From Struthio camelus (taxonomy: Eukaryota; Chordata; Aves; Struthioniformes; Struthionidae), in contig NC_090982.1 in NCBI RefSeq assembly GCF_040807025.1, positions 86,057,463-86,121,462 of the forward strand: DNA of 64,000 nucleotides. Reading direction: 5' to 3'. Below the pieces are notes generated by a model. The model saw nothing but the letters and a program-made list of their open reading frames with translations. It ran no database searches and was not told where the DNA came from. Below are positions 28,210-45,765 of the stretch, in pieces; positions within the stretch are counted from its first letter, which is position 1; the number at the start of each line of letters is the position of its first letter. Position numbers and translations under genes: made by a program.

Positions 28210-28450
28210 GCCGCGGCGCGTCCCGCTCTGTGAGGATTAATTTCTTCTGGGGAATTTTTTTGGGGGGAAAGAGGGGGTTTTAACACGGAAAAAGGGTGCC
28301 CGGCGTCGCAACTGGAGCCTCGCCGCAGCGCTCAGAGCCGGGCTGCGGCTCCCTGTGTCGCCGGGCGCCCGGGCGGGAAGCTCCCGCGCTGGTGGCGCAG
28401 TCGGGCCCGAGCCGGACGGTCGGGGCCCGGTTTCGTTTTCCGTAGCGGGA

Positions 28451-31400
28451 GGGGTTAGAACAGGCCCGATGAAAAGCAGGTGGTACAAGGGAAACGGGAT
28501 GTATCAGCGACGATCGTGCACCGCTTTCAATCATTTCCTCCGCTCCTGCTAACGCCCGGTTTCCATTTCGGGAGTATTTTATCGCGCCAGCAACATCTGT
28601 CAGTCGATGAGGGGGCTGACGCCTCCGCGGTGTAACTAATCCTGGGCATAGTCCCGCTGTCACAGCACCCGGCGTGGCATCTATGAGCCACGCACGCACC
28701 TGTAAGCAGAGGAGGCGAGCAAATATGGCCTATGCAAACAGCAGCTGTGCCAGGGCTGGGTGTAAGCGCCTCGTATACCTCGCCGGCTCCTCACAAGCAA
28801 GAAGGTTGGCTGTAGGGTTTGTGCTTTTTGTGTTCGTGCAGTGCCCGATTGCTCTGACCGCCACCGTGACTGAAGCGGCGCGTGGCAAATCAGTGAGGCG
28901 TGTCCATGAAAGACGTAGGACTGCAAGCACAGAAAAGTACAAGGGAATTAAAACCCAGTCCTCATAGTGACTCAAAGTACGTGTATTGCTACATCGACAC
29001 GCAAAATATACCTCTTCACAACATTTCAGGTAATTTATGCTTCAGGTAAGACCGTGAAGGAAAAGGGAGATAAGGGGATATGAGCTAAAAAACTTTTCTA
29101 AAAATAAGAGAATCACTGCAGCAAACGTGGTCTTCTAGAGCATTTCAATTAAACTTTTGCAGTCGGATTCACGGAGAAGCAAAAGTAATGACAGTCTGCA
29201 AAAATCAAAATATGATTTAGTTAGTTAGTCCAGCACGTTCTAATAATCAGAAAACTCCAAGAGGAAGGTTATCTCTTTATTCATGTATTAGGCAGTTTAA
29301 TGAAACAGAATTAGTTTGTCTTAAAGGCAGATTTAGTTAATCTAAGTGTAAATTAAATTTCTCTTCATTTCCTTTACCTGCAGCATCTGAAAAGATTCTT
29401 TTGGCAGTAACCTCCTGAATGGTACAGAAATCAGGAGAGAAGGACTTCAAGAGTTGAATCACAGTACCCAAGGACTCCCAGAAGGCTGAAGCATGATTGC
29501 TACATTTGGATAATAATACCATATTGTACTATTGTCATTAGATTGACTTTGTGGCGAGAATGTAATTATGTGCCCTATAAAACATACCTGAACAAAGATC
29601 ATTTTGCAGTGACTTCATTGTTTGTTTAGACATCCTCAGAGGCTGATCATGTTCCATTTAAAGTGCCAAAATTTCCTTTGGTTGTAGAATCAAGCCCATA
29701 GAAAATATTTAACTAGCAACATAAAGTCTTATGAACTTTTTACGAAAAAGTTTGCACATATTTGAAGTATTTTAAAAGGTGTATTTCTATTAAGTTTATA
29801 ATAAGCCCTTGGCATCCAACTACCTGTGCAAACCAATACAAGGTCAGTACCATGTTGCATTTAGAGCTTCCCATAAATGAAAAATGTTTGACTTGCATAT
29901 TGGTTTTCTGATTCTTCCTCTATAGTATTTAAATTAGCCAAAGTAGCTTTAGCATTGGAAATCTTAGGACTAGGTTTGCAAAAGTACTTTGGTGCCTAAA
30001 GATGCCTACTCTGTAATTTTCTAAAGGTCTTCAGTACAAATGAAGCTACTACCTTGCTCTACTTAATTCTGGTAGATGTTCATTTAAACCTTTAGGTGTC
30101 TAAATCCTTTCATAAATCTAGCTTCTGGTGAATAAAAAACATAAAGTAGTTCTCTCACTTAAAGAAATCCATATTTCTATTGTCTTTAGATATTTTGTTC
30201 TCTCGTGTGGGAATTTCCTTTGGTTTTCTTCTGCTCATTTTCTTAAGCATGAATCTGTTCGGTTCTGTGCATCCCAGCAGAAGATCTCCTGCACCCCTGC
30301 ACAGGCTCAGGCAGCAGAAGCAGGCACTTGCTTCTTTCATCTCTTTTTTAAATTATTTTTTGCCTATCTGTTCACAGCAGAGGTACTGGAACAGAATAGA
30401 AGCAACACAAATCTCCTGCCAGGAGTTCAAGGGAAGTGCCTTATTCAGGAAAGTTTTATGATGTAGATAACTCAAGTTAATGTTTAACTGCAGCTAGTGA
30501 AAGTAATGAAACACCACTCCGGAAAGCACAGACAGTGTAATTTTACAACCAAAACGACATATTTGCATGATATGGCTGTTTTGCTTTTTGCAGTCATTTC
30601 AGTAGGTCTGGTGTTTAAACATGGTACTGGTACGCAGCCAGAAAAGTCTAGTTCAGACTGCAATGCGATCTACTGTACAGTTTCTTTCCCATGTTACTGA
30701 TGCGTTTGCTTGAATAATAATATTCTAAATGACTCTAATTATATACAGTTTATAAATCGACCGCATACATTTGCTTCATTTCTGAAGGACTGAAAATAGG
30801 TTATATGAAGCCAGCAAAGGCCATTTTGGAGCGCAGAGATAGCAACAATTTGCTCATGTTCCTTCTGGAAGCTTACTGGAGAAGTGAGCCCACCGCAGCT
30901 GGCAGGCTGTCCGCCTGTCACCCATTTCCAGCTAGCCATCACCATCCACTAATGTTGTTACACCATCCAAAGAACCCAAGTACTAAGACTCTTCTTGCCA
31001 CGTGTGTGGAGCAAGCAACAGCAAGCAACCAGCATTTTCAGCCAGGTGTTTCGCCTCAGAATGTCATTTCAGCAGGGAGGGGAAAAAAAGCATTCCCAAA
31101 TTAGGGAACAAGACATCTCAGGATAGAGCCCCTTACTGCAAAAGGTTAAAGCCCAAGCACAGCTCTTGCTCTACCCTTTATGTCATGTTCATGTCTGTTA
31201 GAGGTGAGTATCTTATTTCAAAGATTTGGCCTGTTTATGAAATGCCCAGACACTTCAAAACAACGGTTAAGGTTACCTGATCCAGGACAGGAAGCACAGC
31301 TGAAGGGACAATTTTTTCAGTAGTGCTTAAAGCATAAGAAAACACGTTTATGCTCAGCTGTACGACTGCGATCAAACTTCATTTCTGTTCCCGTTCAAAA

Positions 31401-31800
31401 GACGGTCTGGCCTAGCCCTCCCTTCTCAGCGTGTGACCCCAACTCTGCAGGGGGACTTTCTCAGCCTTTTTACTCCTCGTTCATTACAAAGAATAAAGAT
31501 TTCAGACGCTTAAACGTTCTTGGCTTTCAGACTGAGAGCATGAACTTTGAAACTAGTGTTAGGAAAGGAATTTATTGTTTGGGAAGGGGCAGGGAGTTGA
31601 CTGGTTTAGAAAACCCCATCTGTCCCAGGGAAGATTGCATCCACCTTCTACCGGTTGAAGTTTTCTGGTGAACAGTGTGATCCATTGCAACAATCTTGGG
31701 TGAAACATCCAAAAATAGGAGGATACAAACAACAGGAAAACAGTGCAACTTCTTTCCCTCCCTCCCCTTTCCAACCCACTCTTCTCTACTATACAACACC
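28451..31800. other. Non-coding stretch upstream of the DYM promoter
   Basis: Between the DYM CpG island and the possible 3' end of C18orf32. Composition falls back to average. Open frames up to 112 codons occur, but none resembles a known protein or has splice support. A repeat-like segment lies near 29.95-30.12 kb. Confidence 0.55.
29945..30125. repeat. Possible ancient amniote interspersed repeat
   Basis: Contains phrases such as AAGTACTTTGGTGCCTAAAG and CTTTAGGTGTCTAAATCC, which resemble a degenerate repeat with 'GGTGCCTAAAT' words common in sauropsid genomes. The match is from memory and weak. The family name is unknown to me. Confidence 0.35.
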
Positions 31801-31839
31801 GGTGAGAAGCTACAAGAACACACAGTTAGTTTGTTGATC

Positions 31840-33628
31840 TTTTATTGCATGAATTATAGCATGTGGGCATGCTCAGAATAACAAAAACAGGTTTTATTAT
31901 CACAAACAGTACAGCTTTCTTCTAGACTGGTGAAGTATCTGTGATATACTGATCAGATGGGGGCTGATGATGATGCAAAAGATGGTACTGCAAACAGTAG
32001 TGCAAGATTCAGTTCCTAATAGACTGAGCCATGAAGGGAGAGAAAGGAGTGTTAGGCAATATCTTACAAGAAGTTGTCTGTAATTCAACTCATTACAAGA
32101 GTAACAGAGAAACAATGGTCCAATATCCAACTGTAAACATTGCCGACCAATTCACATAAGACCTGGAAAAAAAAAACAACCCGCTAATGGCTATGGGCAG
32201 GAAACAATAAAACACCTCGCCAGAGGCACTAGACAGGCATCAAGCCAAACATTAAGAATATTTCTCCAGAAGGAGAAAACATGCTTGCAAGAATGGGGCT
32301 GGACCTCAGCGACAGTTCAAGGACTGCAAGGTGTCTCTTGTCACTCTAGTGGGCAACATTTTAGCATGTAAAGGGACTGTGAATGAACTGAAACATTTAT
32401 CAACCTATCTTGTTATGAGTTTCATCATAATTACCCTCTAGATGCTATCCATGAAACGCCTATATACAGAGAGAGAGAGAGAGAGAGAGAGGAGTATACC
32501 CATAGGACTTCTGAGAAAGCGATAAATCCTTAAAGGCAATCCAAAATTGTTGGAATGTTTTTTTTTTTTTTTAATATTTTAAAGAACTCTCCAGTTTGGT
32601 GGAGGGGAAAAAACAGGGATTATCACTTCTATTTCCTAGTATGCAGAAAGGCATCTAAAAACGCTTCAAGATTACACTATCAAACTGAGATGCAAGTTAG
32701 CGCCAGACTATTTCTTCCCAAGATGAGGCAAAGCTGGATTTGCCAAGTTCCCTTTCTTTATCACCAAGTATCACAAAAACAAATAACTTTATGACCTCCC
32801 TCCTTGTGCCTTGGGCCCATCTACAGGTTTTCAAAGCTGTCCATTTACTACTCTAGATTTTTATTATTCAGAAGCCTAAAAACAACTATATGAAGCAACT
32901 TACTTTTAAATAAAATCCCGGTTTATTATAATTCAAGTTATACAAGCATGTTAACAAGATTTCAGCTATTTTTTATGACACAGAACTGCACCATTTTAAA
33001 CCACTGCAACAGAATACAAAGCAACCATTTTCCTGTATCATGCCCTTGCGCCTCCTCTTCAGAGAAGAAAGGCACAATGTTTCAAGGACAAAACGATGAA
33101 TGGAAGTTTTAGATCAAGACTTTCTGCTCGTAGCAAGCTAAGTGAATTCTGCATATAGCCTAACCCCACAGATTTCACGTGGATCATCTATATTCTTCAC
33201 AATTTGACCATAATACTTATGTTGACATAATACAATTTATAGTTCTTTAGCAAGGGCAGGAACAGCTACAGTTCTTAAGATGAAAGCCTGAAGTACTGCA
33301 CTAGCAGTCAGTGAAACTAAGAAGCAACACATCTACCTTCTCAAGCTAAATTTATTAATAAATTATTTAACCTAAACTCTAATCATGCCAATCAGGTTAC
33401 AGAAGAAAAGTAGTTCCAGTGAGGAAAACAAAGAACAATTTCAGATAGTTTTCAAACAGTTTAAATAAGAAAACTACTAGCTACCATTTTAGTGGCAGAA
33501 GAGACCCTCTCCTGTAAGCGATAAGGGTTTCCATTCAGCTGAAATGTGCAAAGAAAGTCTCAAAGTGAGAGAAATATCACAAGTTCATATTGGACACATG
33601 GGGATAAAATCCTTATGAATAAATTCCT
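31840..33628 (-). other. C18orf32: Possible 3' UTR of C18orf32
   Basis: Downstream of the C18orf32 stop on the minus strand there are several AATAAA signals (reverse complements at 33351-33356, 32922-32927 and about 31844). Which one is used cannot be decided here. A GA dinucleotide run lies at about 32.47-32.49 kb. No coding exon was recognised in this span. Confidence 0.4.
32468..32492. repeat. (AG)n microsatellite
   Basis: About 12 perfect AG dinucleotides on the plus strand, which read as (CT)n on the strand of C18orf32. It is a candidate length-variable marker. Confidence 0.92.
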
Positions 33629-36538
<2,910 letters not shown>

Positions 36539-37246
36539 CTCAGGCGGCGGCGGCTCCGCGCCGGCAGCGACGCAGCCCCGTCAGCGGCGGCTCCAGCCCT
36601 CACAGCCGCACCGGAAGCGGCTCTCGCGCTTCCGGCCGACGCGCGCGGTAGCGTCACCAGGGCGGCGACCTCAGCGCCAATCGGAAAAGGCGGTGGGCGC
36701 ATCACGTGGCTCAAGCCCCGCCCTCCCCGTCCCCCTCCCTCCGCCATGACGGGAGGGGCCCGGCGCCCCGCCACCCCCGTTATGGCCCGGGCGGAAGCGG
36801 CCTCCCCCGGCGGAGAGTCGGGGCGGGTGTCCCGGGCTCTCCTTTCAGAAAGGACTCATCGTCTTACGTGAAGCTGCTACTAGTAGCGTTTTGTCCATAA
36901 ACCCTGCTTCTTGCCTCGCGGAATTACTTAAATTGAGCGCTGCATGCTTTCCTCCTCACCGACTTTCACAGAAAAGGCGTTTTCGGGTTGACGAGGCGGG
37001 CGCAAAGTCCTTTTCGAGCAGCTCTTGTAACACCTTGCACCGCAAACTCTAATGTGACTCTTCCCAAGAGCAAACTGGAGACCTTCTTGGGATACAAAGA
37101 GGAGAGGGAATTGCTTCCAGGTGTCCCCCAAAGCAACAAGCCAATACTTAAAAATTAAGTTGAGGAGACTTATTATTTAAAATTTACAGCAGAAGCCTTA
37201 AAAAAAGCAGAGAAGAGGCACACACAATACATCTCAACTTTTTTGT

Positions 37247-37252
37247 TTTATT
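37247..37252 (-). terminator. RPL17: Polyadenylation signal of RPL17
   Basis: AATAAA on the minus strand (TTTATT on plus), 24 nt after the RPL17 stop codon at 37276. This gives a very short 3' UTR, as is usual for ribosomal protein mRNAs. Cleavage would be expected near 37225-37235. Confidence 0.85.
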
Positions 37253-37275
37253 TATGTACATCTGTTGCATCAGAT

Positions 37276-40718
<3,443 letters not shown>

Positions 40719-40835
40719 TTTCGCAGCTCAGCTGTGGAAAAGCGGCAAGAAAAAAAAAAAAACAAAAGCGTATTAAGCGCCTAACGCGCATATTCAAAGC
40801 CGCGATTATGTCACTGCGGGCGGCTAAGGGAAGGA

Positions 40836-40903
40836 GCTGCTCAGAAGCTCATTTCTTTTCACGATTAAATCCAAAGGTGTCCTAAGAGAGTCATCACCGC
40901 AGC
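40836..40903 (-). ncRNA. SNORD58: SNORD58 box C/D snoRNA (RPL17 intron 1)
   Basis: The minus strand runs from GCTGCGGTGATGACTCTC to CTTCTGAGCAGC. Box C is GTGATGA, box D is CTGA, the terminal stem is GCTGC/GCAGC and the guide is TTAGGACACCTTTGGA. It lies about 105 nt from the 3' splice site of intron 1 and inside the RPL17 CpG island. It is as intact as the other three copies. Confidence 0.93.
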
Positions 40904-41214
40904 CACGGCCGCTCCTCGGGGCCTGCTTCCACCTCAGAGCCCCGACAGCGACAGGCAACCTCCCCCCGCCGCCGCCGACATCTCCGTCCCTGCCCGTCCT
41001 CCCCCACGCCAGCCCCACAAATACCGATGGCGGCCGGCGGGGCGGCCCAGCCTCTCGGCCCCTCGCCGCCTCCCCGGGGCGCCCTCGGCGGGATGGGGCC
41101 GCGGAAAGCCGGATCGGGGCCGCCCCCGGATCCGCCATGGCGCCCTCACCTCAGGGCCGCGGCGGGGCAAGAGGGAGCGCAAGGGCTGCCGGGAGGCGGC
41201 GTGAGGCCGCTGGG

Positions 41215-41224
41215 TCTCGCGAGA
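41215..41224. promoter_or_regulatory. TCTCGCGAGA promoter palindrome
   Basis: Exact copy of the CpG-containing palindrome found in many housekeeping CpG-island promoters and reported to be bound by BANP when unmethylated. It is placed about 40 nt upstream of the inferred RPL17 start site. Confidence 0.8.
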
Positions 41225-41384
41225 CGAGGCGAGGCGGGGCGGGGCGAGACTTCGCGGGGGGAGGGGGGAGGGGTGGGGGCTGAGGGGCGTCGCCGCCGCC
41301 ACCGCCGCGGCGGGAAGGCGGTTGCCGCGGTCACGGCCGGGCGCGGGTGGGGGGCGAGCGAGCCCGGGAGGCGTAAAAATAAAA

Positions 41385-41447
41385 CGTGTGTGTGTATGTG
41401 TGCGTAAGTATATACGCGTGTGTGTCTGCGTGACGGGGGGGGGGGCG
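41385..41447. repeat. Imperfect TG repeat followed by a G run
   Basis: GTGTGTGTGTATGTGTGCG, TATATACGCG and GTGTGTGTCTGCG stretches run into about ten G. It lies 200-270 bp upstream of the inferred RPL17 start. Alternating purine-pyrimidine tracts like this can adopt Z-DNA. Confidence 0.8.
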
Positions 41448-44186
41448 GCAGGCTCGTCTCTGTACGGTGTGGCCCCCTCTTCCCCCCCCCCCCCGAGCCC
41501 GAGGCGTGGCCCCTCAAAATGGCGCCGGGCTGAGGGGCGCCGAGCCCGCTCCTGAGGAGAAGCGCCCGCACCTGCGACCGGGGCGGGGAGGGAGCACCGC
41601 CGGCAGGCGGGCTGCGGGAGTTGGGTGGTTACGGCTGTCTGTATCCTTGTTTCACCGCTCCTTCCTTGAGCTTTCTCCCTCGCTTTGGCAGCTGCTTTAG
41701 GGGAAAGAGGGTCACCTTCGCATCTTTGGGGGCTTGGCGAGTTACGAGGGGGCCTGCTCCTCTCTGCGCAGTGTTTTTGGAGGAAAGCGCAGGGAGCAGC
41801 CTGCTCTGCCAGGTAGGTTATTCCAGTGGCTGGAGAAGGTTTTCTGCCCCCCTGTTCCTTCTCCACCGGGTGACAGCACCTGCCCTGTACTTCAAGAGTT
41901 GCTCTGTGCAAGCCTTCACAAAGTCTAAGACTTCACCAGGGCACTGTAGGTATTATACGTGCAGGTCACCTGTACAGCACTTGGCTAGAGGTAGCCCCAG
42001 TAGCGGTAACTCTCTGAAAGTGCCTGAACTGTCCTAGCGCTCTGGACCAGGTGAGTTGTGTTGCAGCTTTGCTTGGAGCCTGTGGCCTGGCAGCCAGAGA
42101 GGAAAGCAAGCCTCATGATGGTGAACAGTATCTTAACCCGTAGCTTCCAGAATTGCAGATTGCTCCACCTGTTTCTGAAAGGACGTTCTCCTGCCTCTGT
42201 TATTGCTTGATGCCTGTGTGCCTGTGCTGCCATCTCCATCCTCCCTTTGCCTACTCTTGCTGCTTGGTATCCCCCTGACCTGTAACTGCACAGTGGGAGG
42301 CTTTAGTAGGTATGCTTTGCCTTTCACATAAGGAATATTTAACCTAACGAGATAGCTACAGTAGGGTTCCCAGGTTTAGCTTGCTTGGATGCCACCGTTA
42401 GCTTTGTGTAGGGGCTGCTCCAGTGACTGCTCTGAGATCTAAGACCTAGGAGCGTTACAGATGATTGCAGTGACATCCATCCTCACCAAGGCAATTGGGG
42501 ACTGGCTGGGCTGAGCTGGACCCAGGCTGACTCCACACAGGATCAACAGCAGTCACTGTTTGGGAGGGTGGAAGAAGAGGGTGACTGTAAGTGACCTAGG
42601 AAAAGGCAAAGAGATGTCACAGCAATAGCCTGAGGAGGAGGAGGAGGCAGCATCTCTGGTGGAGAGCCCACGGAGGTGAGAGCAAAGCACCTGCAGGTCA
42701 TAGGCAGCACAGAAGGCAGTACTGACTGCCTGAACAGCGTTTTCTTGGTACCTCCAAGGTAGGGAACTGGGAGTTGTTCCCATTTCTGACTAATCTGTGC
42801 ACTGCCATGCACCGCAGAGCGGACATCCCTGAGACGTGAGGGACCAGCAGCCTTTTGATGGGGGTGGCTAGTGATCTACAGGGTATCCTCTGTCTGCGTG
42901 TTGGCTTCAGCGTTGTGCAGAGTGTAAGGCACTTGCTGAATTGTAAATCAGCAGTTCTAATAGTAATCCTTTTTATACCAACGGAAAAGGCTAAACTCAC
43001 TTCACAGCGGAGCATTATCTACTTATAAGTATTGTTTCATTAGGTGTGGCTCAGACATGTGTGACAGATTTCTGTGCTTTGGATAAATACATACATATAA
43101 TAAGTTGTGGAACAGAGAAATGAGAGATTATTTTTCAAAAACTGTTTTTGTCACTATCACGTGAAGAATAATTCAAGATAGACCTGTAGGAAGTGCATGC
43201 CTATATGATTTGAACATCATTTTCCAATAGGAACACGTGTACCTGACAGGTGTTAAGTCAGGTTTAGAGTATTTGTGCGGGATTTGTGTACTCCTGAGTC
43301 CCTCTGCAAACATAGCTGCTTTTTCTAGTCCTTGCCACAGTGGAGATACAGAAAACACGGATAGTCTTTTTCTCGTCGTTCTCCCCAGACGATGCTAGCT
43401 AAGTCAACAAAAACATTTTTTCTGTTGGCATAATTGCCTCTATTGTAGGGTTTTGGTATTCTGGCTATGTTGACTAAGGAGTGGTTTTTTGGTTGTCAGT
43501 CAACACAGATGAACTGGAAAGCTTGTAGTCTAGACGGGGCCTTGGAGAGGTCATAACATAGCGCAGACTATCTCCAAATAGATTTGTTTGTTGCTGGAGA
43601 CATCTCTCCTAAATGTAAGATGGGATTAAACCCAATGGCTAATTAAGGTACGTATGTCAGTTGTTTACGTCAGTACGTGTGCACCAGATGTGTGACTGAA
43701 TGAACAAAAAAATAGCCTTGGCAGATTCCCTGCCATGCAGGGAAGACACCCCTTCTATTCAGGGAAGACTTGTTATTGGAGCAAAGACACAGTCAAGCCA
43801 ATTTTATTAACCCTCAACTCAAGGCCAGTACTGTTGCAGATCAGAAGTCAATTCAGTGACGCTAGAGCAAGGAGCAAGTCCAAGGGCTACAGCTAGGTGG
43901 CAATTTAGGATGAGGGTAGAGAGAAGCGGAAGCACTCTAGCATAAAAGAAGTGTACTAACAGATTGGACTAGAAGGATTCATGTTTATGAATTGCAGCTG
44001 ATACTTATTGCAGCACTATTAAAAAAAAAAAAAACTCAAAGAGTTACTTAGTAGAAAATATGCTTCCATTTTAGGCTGTATTCGAAACTAGAGCTGCTTG
44101 GAAAATTTAACAAAACAGCAGTTCAGTAAAACTGAAACATTTCCTGGAAGTGGTACCCAGTTACAGCAAAACGTTCATCAGGAAAA

Positions 44187-44355
44187 GTCTGACAAAATGA
44201 GATCTTCCTGAGTGGCCAGTAGTCTGGTGGCCAGGTACTTCCCTGGCATGAGAGAGGTCAGGGTTCAACTGTGGGTTTAGAAATAAGCAAGAACTCGCTG
44301 CCCATGTCAATACTCTGACCAACAGGCTATTTTTGGATCTCTTGTTTAGCACTGA
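44187..44355. repeat. Foldback (imperfect inverted) ancient repeat
   Basis: The arm near 44220-44264 (TAGTCTGGTGGCCAGG...GGTCAGGG) is an imperfect inverted complement of 44287-44329 (GCAAGAACTC...CAACAGGCTA). The flanks (GAGATC and GGATCTC) also pair. The GGTTCAACTG word next to the loop resembles a tRNA B-box, and the whole resembles a degenerate foldback repeat seen in turtles and crocodilians. The family name is unknown to me. Confidence 0.5.
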
Positions 44356-45544
44356 AAAGCCCCAAAGCTTTGAGGCTATGATTTCACCCTGATGGGAGGA
44401 GGAAAATATTTGAACTATCACAAATATTTACATGGCTGGAAACTGTAGAGCTCTAATTTTGACTACAGCTCTCCATCCACCTGCCTTAAAAGGTGCCTTT
44501 TACTTTGGTTTGAGGGAGAAGCTTTCTGCAAAGTCTCCAAGAAACCTGTAAGCACTGATTTCAAAGCAGTGAAACCTTGTAGCACTGCTGGGATGCAGGC
44601 AAATATTATTTTCCGTTTTACAAATGAAGTCCCTATGAAGAGAGTTTGGAACCCATATTCTCAAGAACACACACTAGCTTTTGGTTGTGAATGCCTAATT
44701 TGAGATACTCGAGGTCCGTTTTCACCAGTTAGCACTTCCATCTCCCATCATCTTCCATGGGGTTAGAAGCTGCTCAGTACATACAACCATCTCAGAATAG
44801 CGGTAACGTGAAGAAGGGTCCATACCATCAGAATACCCTCATAGCAGCCTTTGCATGCCAAGCATTACTAGAACATGAAAAAATAAATGAAAAAGTGTCC
44901 CCTCTAGGTTCTCATAACTTAAAGGAAGAATACGTTTGTGAGAAAAAGATCTCGGAGATGATTTCCAAAACATCATTTGGGCCTCAGTGTTTTGGTTTCC
45001 TCTTATGTGAAAAGCGAACAATAAGATTTCCAGGAGCACTGAGTTTCCAGATGTAATGAATTAAAACTAGCAAAAGCTGTCTGCAGTCCTCTAGCGCTAC
45101 CATGGCCTTGCTCACCATGCTGTGGGAATCTCCCCTCACAGCCCACAGGAAATCAACCCTCCCTTCCTGATTTCTGCTTTCCCCTCCTCACCTGTCCACG
45201 TGTACTGCCAGTGAGCACAGGAGCAACAAGACATTCAGAGAAGACCAGAACAGAGAGCTATGAAACGTAGGTAATGATACGTGATGGGAATTGTCACGGG
45301 GTCATTGTGTTTATCAGCTGAATGCAAAGCAAATGGCATTTTTTTCATCACTTACAGTTTCTGTTTCCTTGACAAGTATTAACTGCTCAGGATGAGCTGC
45401 TGAAGGCTGGCAGTGATGGAAGCGTAGCGGTAGGAGTTCTTCTGCGGGCGAACTGCCTAGTGTAGCAAGCGAGGTGTAAGGAAATGAGATGTGTGTTCCC
45501 ATCTCTGTTGGGGAGTTTAACAACTGCACTCAGAGGCGGCCTAG

Positions 45545-45765
45545 CGCATATCTGGTGCTAAGATCAGGGCTGAGGCAGCCGAGTGTGCGCCCTTATTGAG
45601 GTTTACCCAGGTTATTCCCTCAGTGCACCAGCTGCCTTGGATATTTAGCTTATGTGAGCTGACTCAAAAGGAGCATTTGGATCCTAGGCAGAAAATTTAG
45701 GCACGTAAGTCCAAAAATCGTGTTCCTGAAAACTCCCGCGTAGGAAGCAGCTGTCTCCTAATCCT
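45545..45765. repeat. Possible ancient amniote interspersed repeat
   Basis: Contains ATCCTAGGCAGAAAATTTAG followed by GGCACGTAAGTCC, like the degenerate 'AGGCACCTAAGTCC' words of an old sauropsid repeat. It may belong to the same family as the segment near 30.0 kb. Divergence is high and the limits are uncertain. Confidence 0.35.

Larger units (their letters stand above)
27400..28450 (-). promoter_or_regulatory. DYM: CpG-island promoter of DYM
   Basis: Sharp switch from AT-rich intron to very G+C- and CpG-rich DNA at the 5' end of DYM. It contains a perfect NRF1 palindrome, an AAGATGG YY1-type core on the minus strand near 28.09 kb, GC boxes (GGGGCGGGG near 28.14 kb), GCCACGCCCC near 28.16 kb, and a ZNF143/THAP11-like site at 28191-28209. 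No TATA box is apparent. These are typical of a housekeeping dispersed-start promoter. Several G runs of ten or more (27579-27596, 28007-28018) could form quadruplexes. Confidence 0.85.
41150..41620 (-). promoter_or_regulatory. RPL17: RPL17 promoter and non-coding exon 1
   Basis: Exon 1 ends at 41150 with donor CTGAG|GTGAGG. Just upstream the minus strand reads CTCCCTCTTGCC, a plausible 5' terminal oligopyrimidine start near 41176, as expected for a ribosomal protein mRNA. About 40 nt further upstream is the palindrome TCTCGCGAGA (41215-41224). YY1-type ATGGCG cores lie at 41026-41034 and 41519-41524. The CpG island spans about 40.6-41.6 kb. A long minus-strand open frame across it reflects base composition, not a gene. 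Confidence 0.8.

Noticed and set aside
36706-36900. Divergent plus-strand gene opposite C18orf32
   Set aside because: An ATG in good context occurs near 36.75 kb, but the frame is compositional (Pro/Arg/Ser-rich) and short, and there is no known gene between C18orf32 and RPL17 in mammals.
40934-41911. 325-codon minus-strand open frame over the RPL17 CpG island
   Set aside because: Pro/Arg/Ala-rich translation of G+C-rich DNA overlapping the RPL17 promoter and first exon. No domain, splice structure or homologue was recognised.
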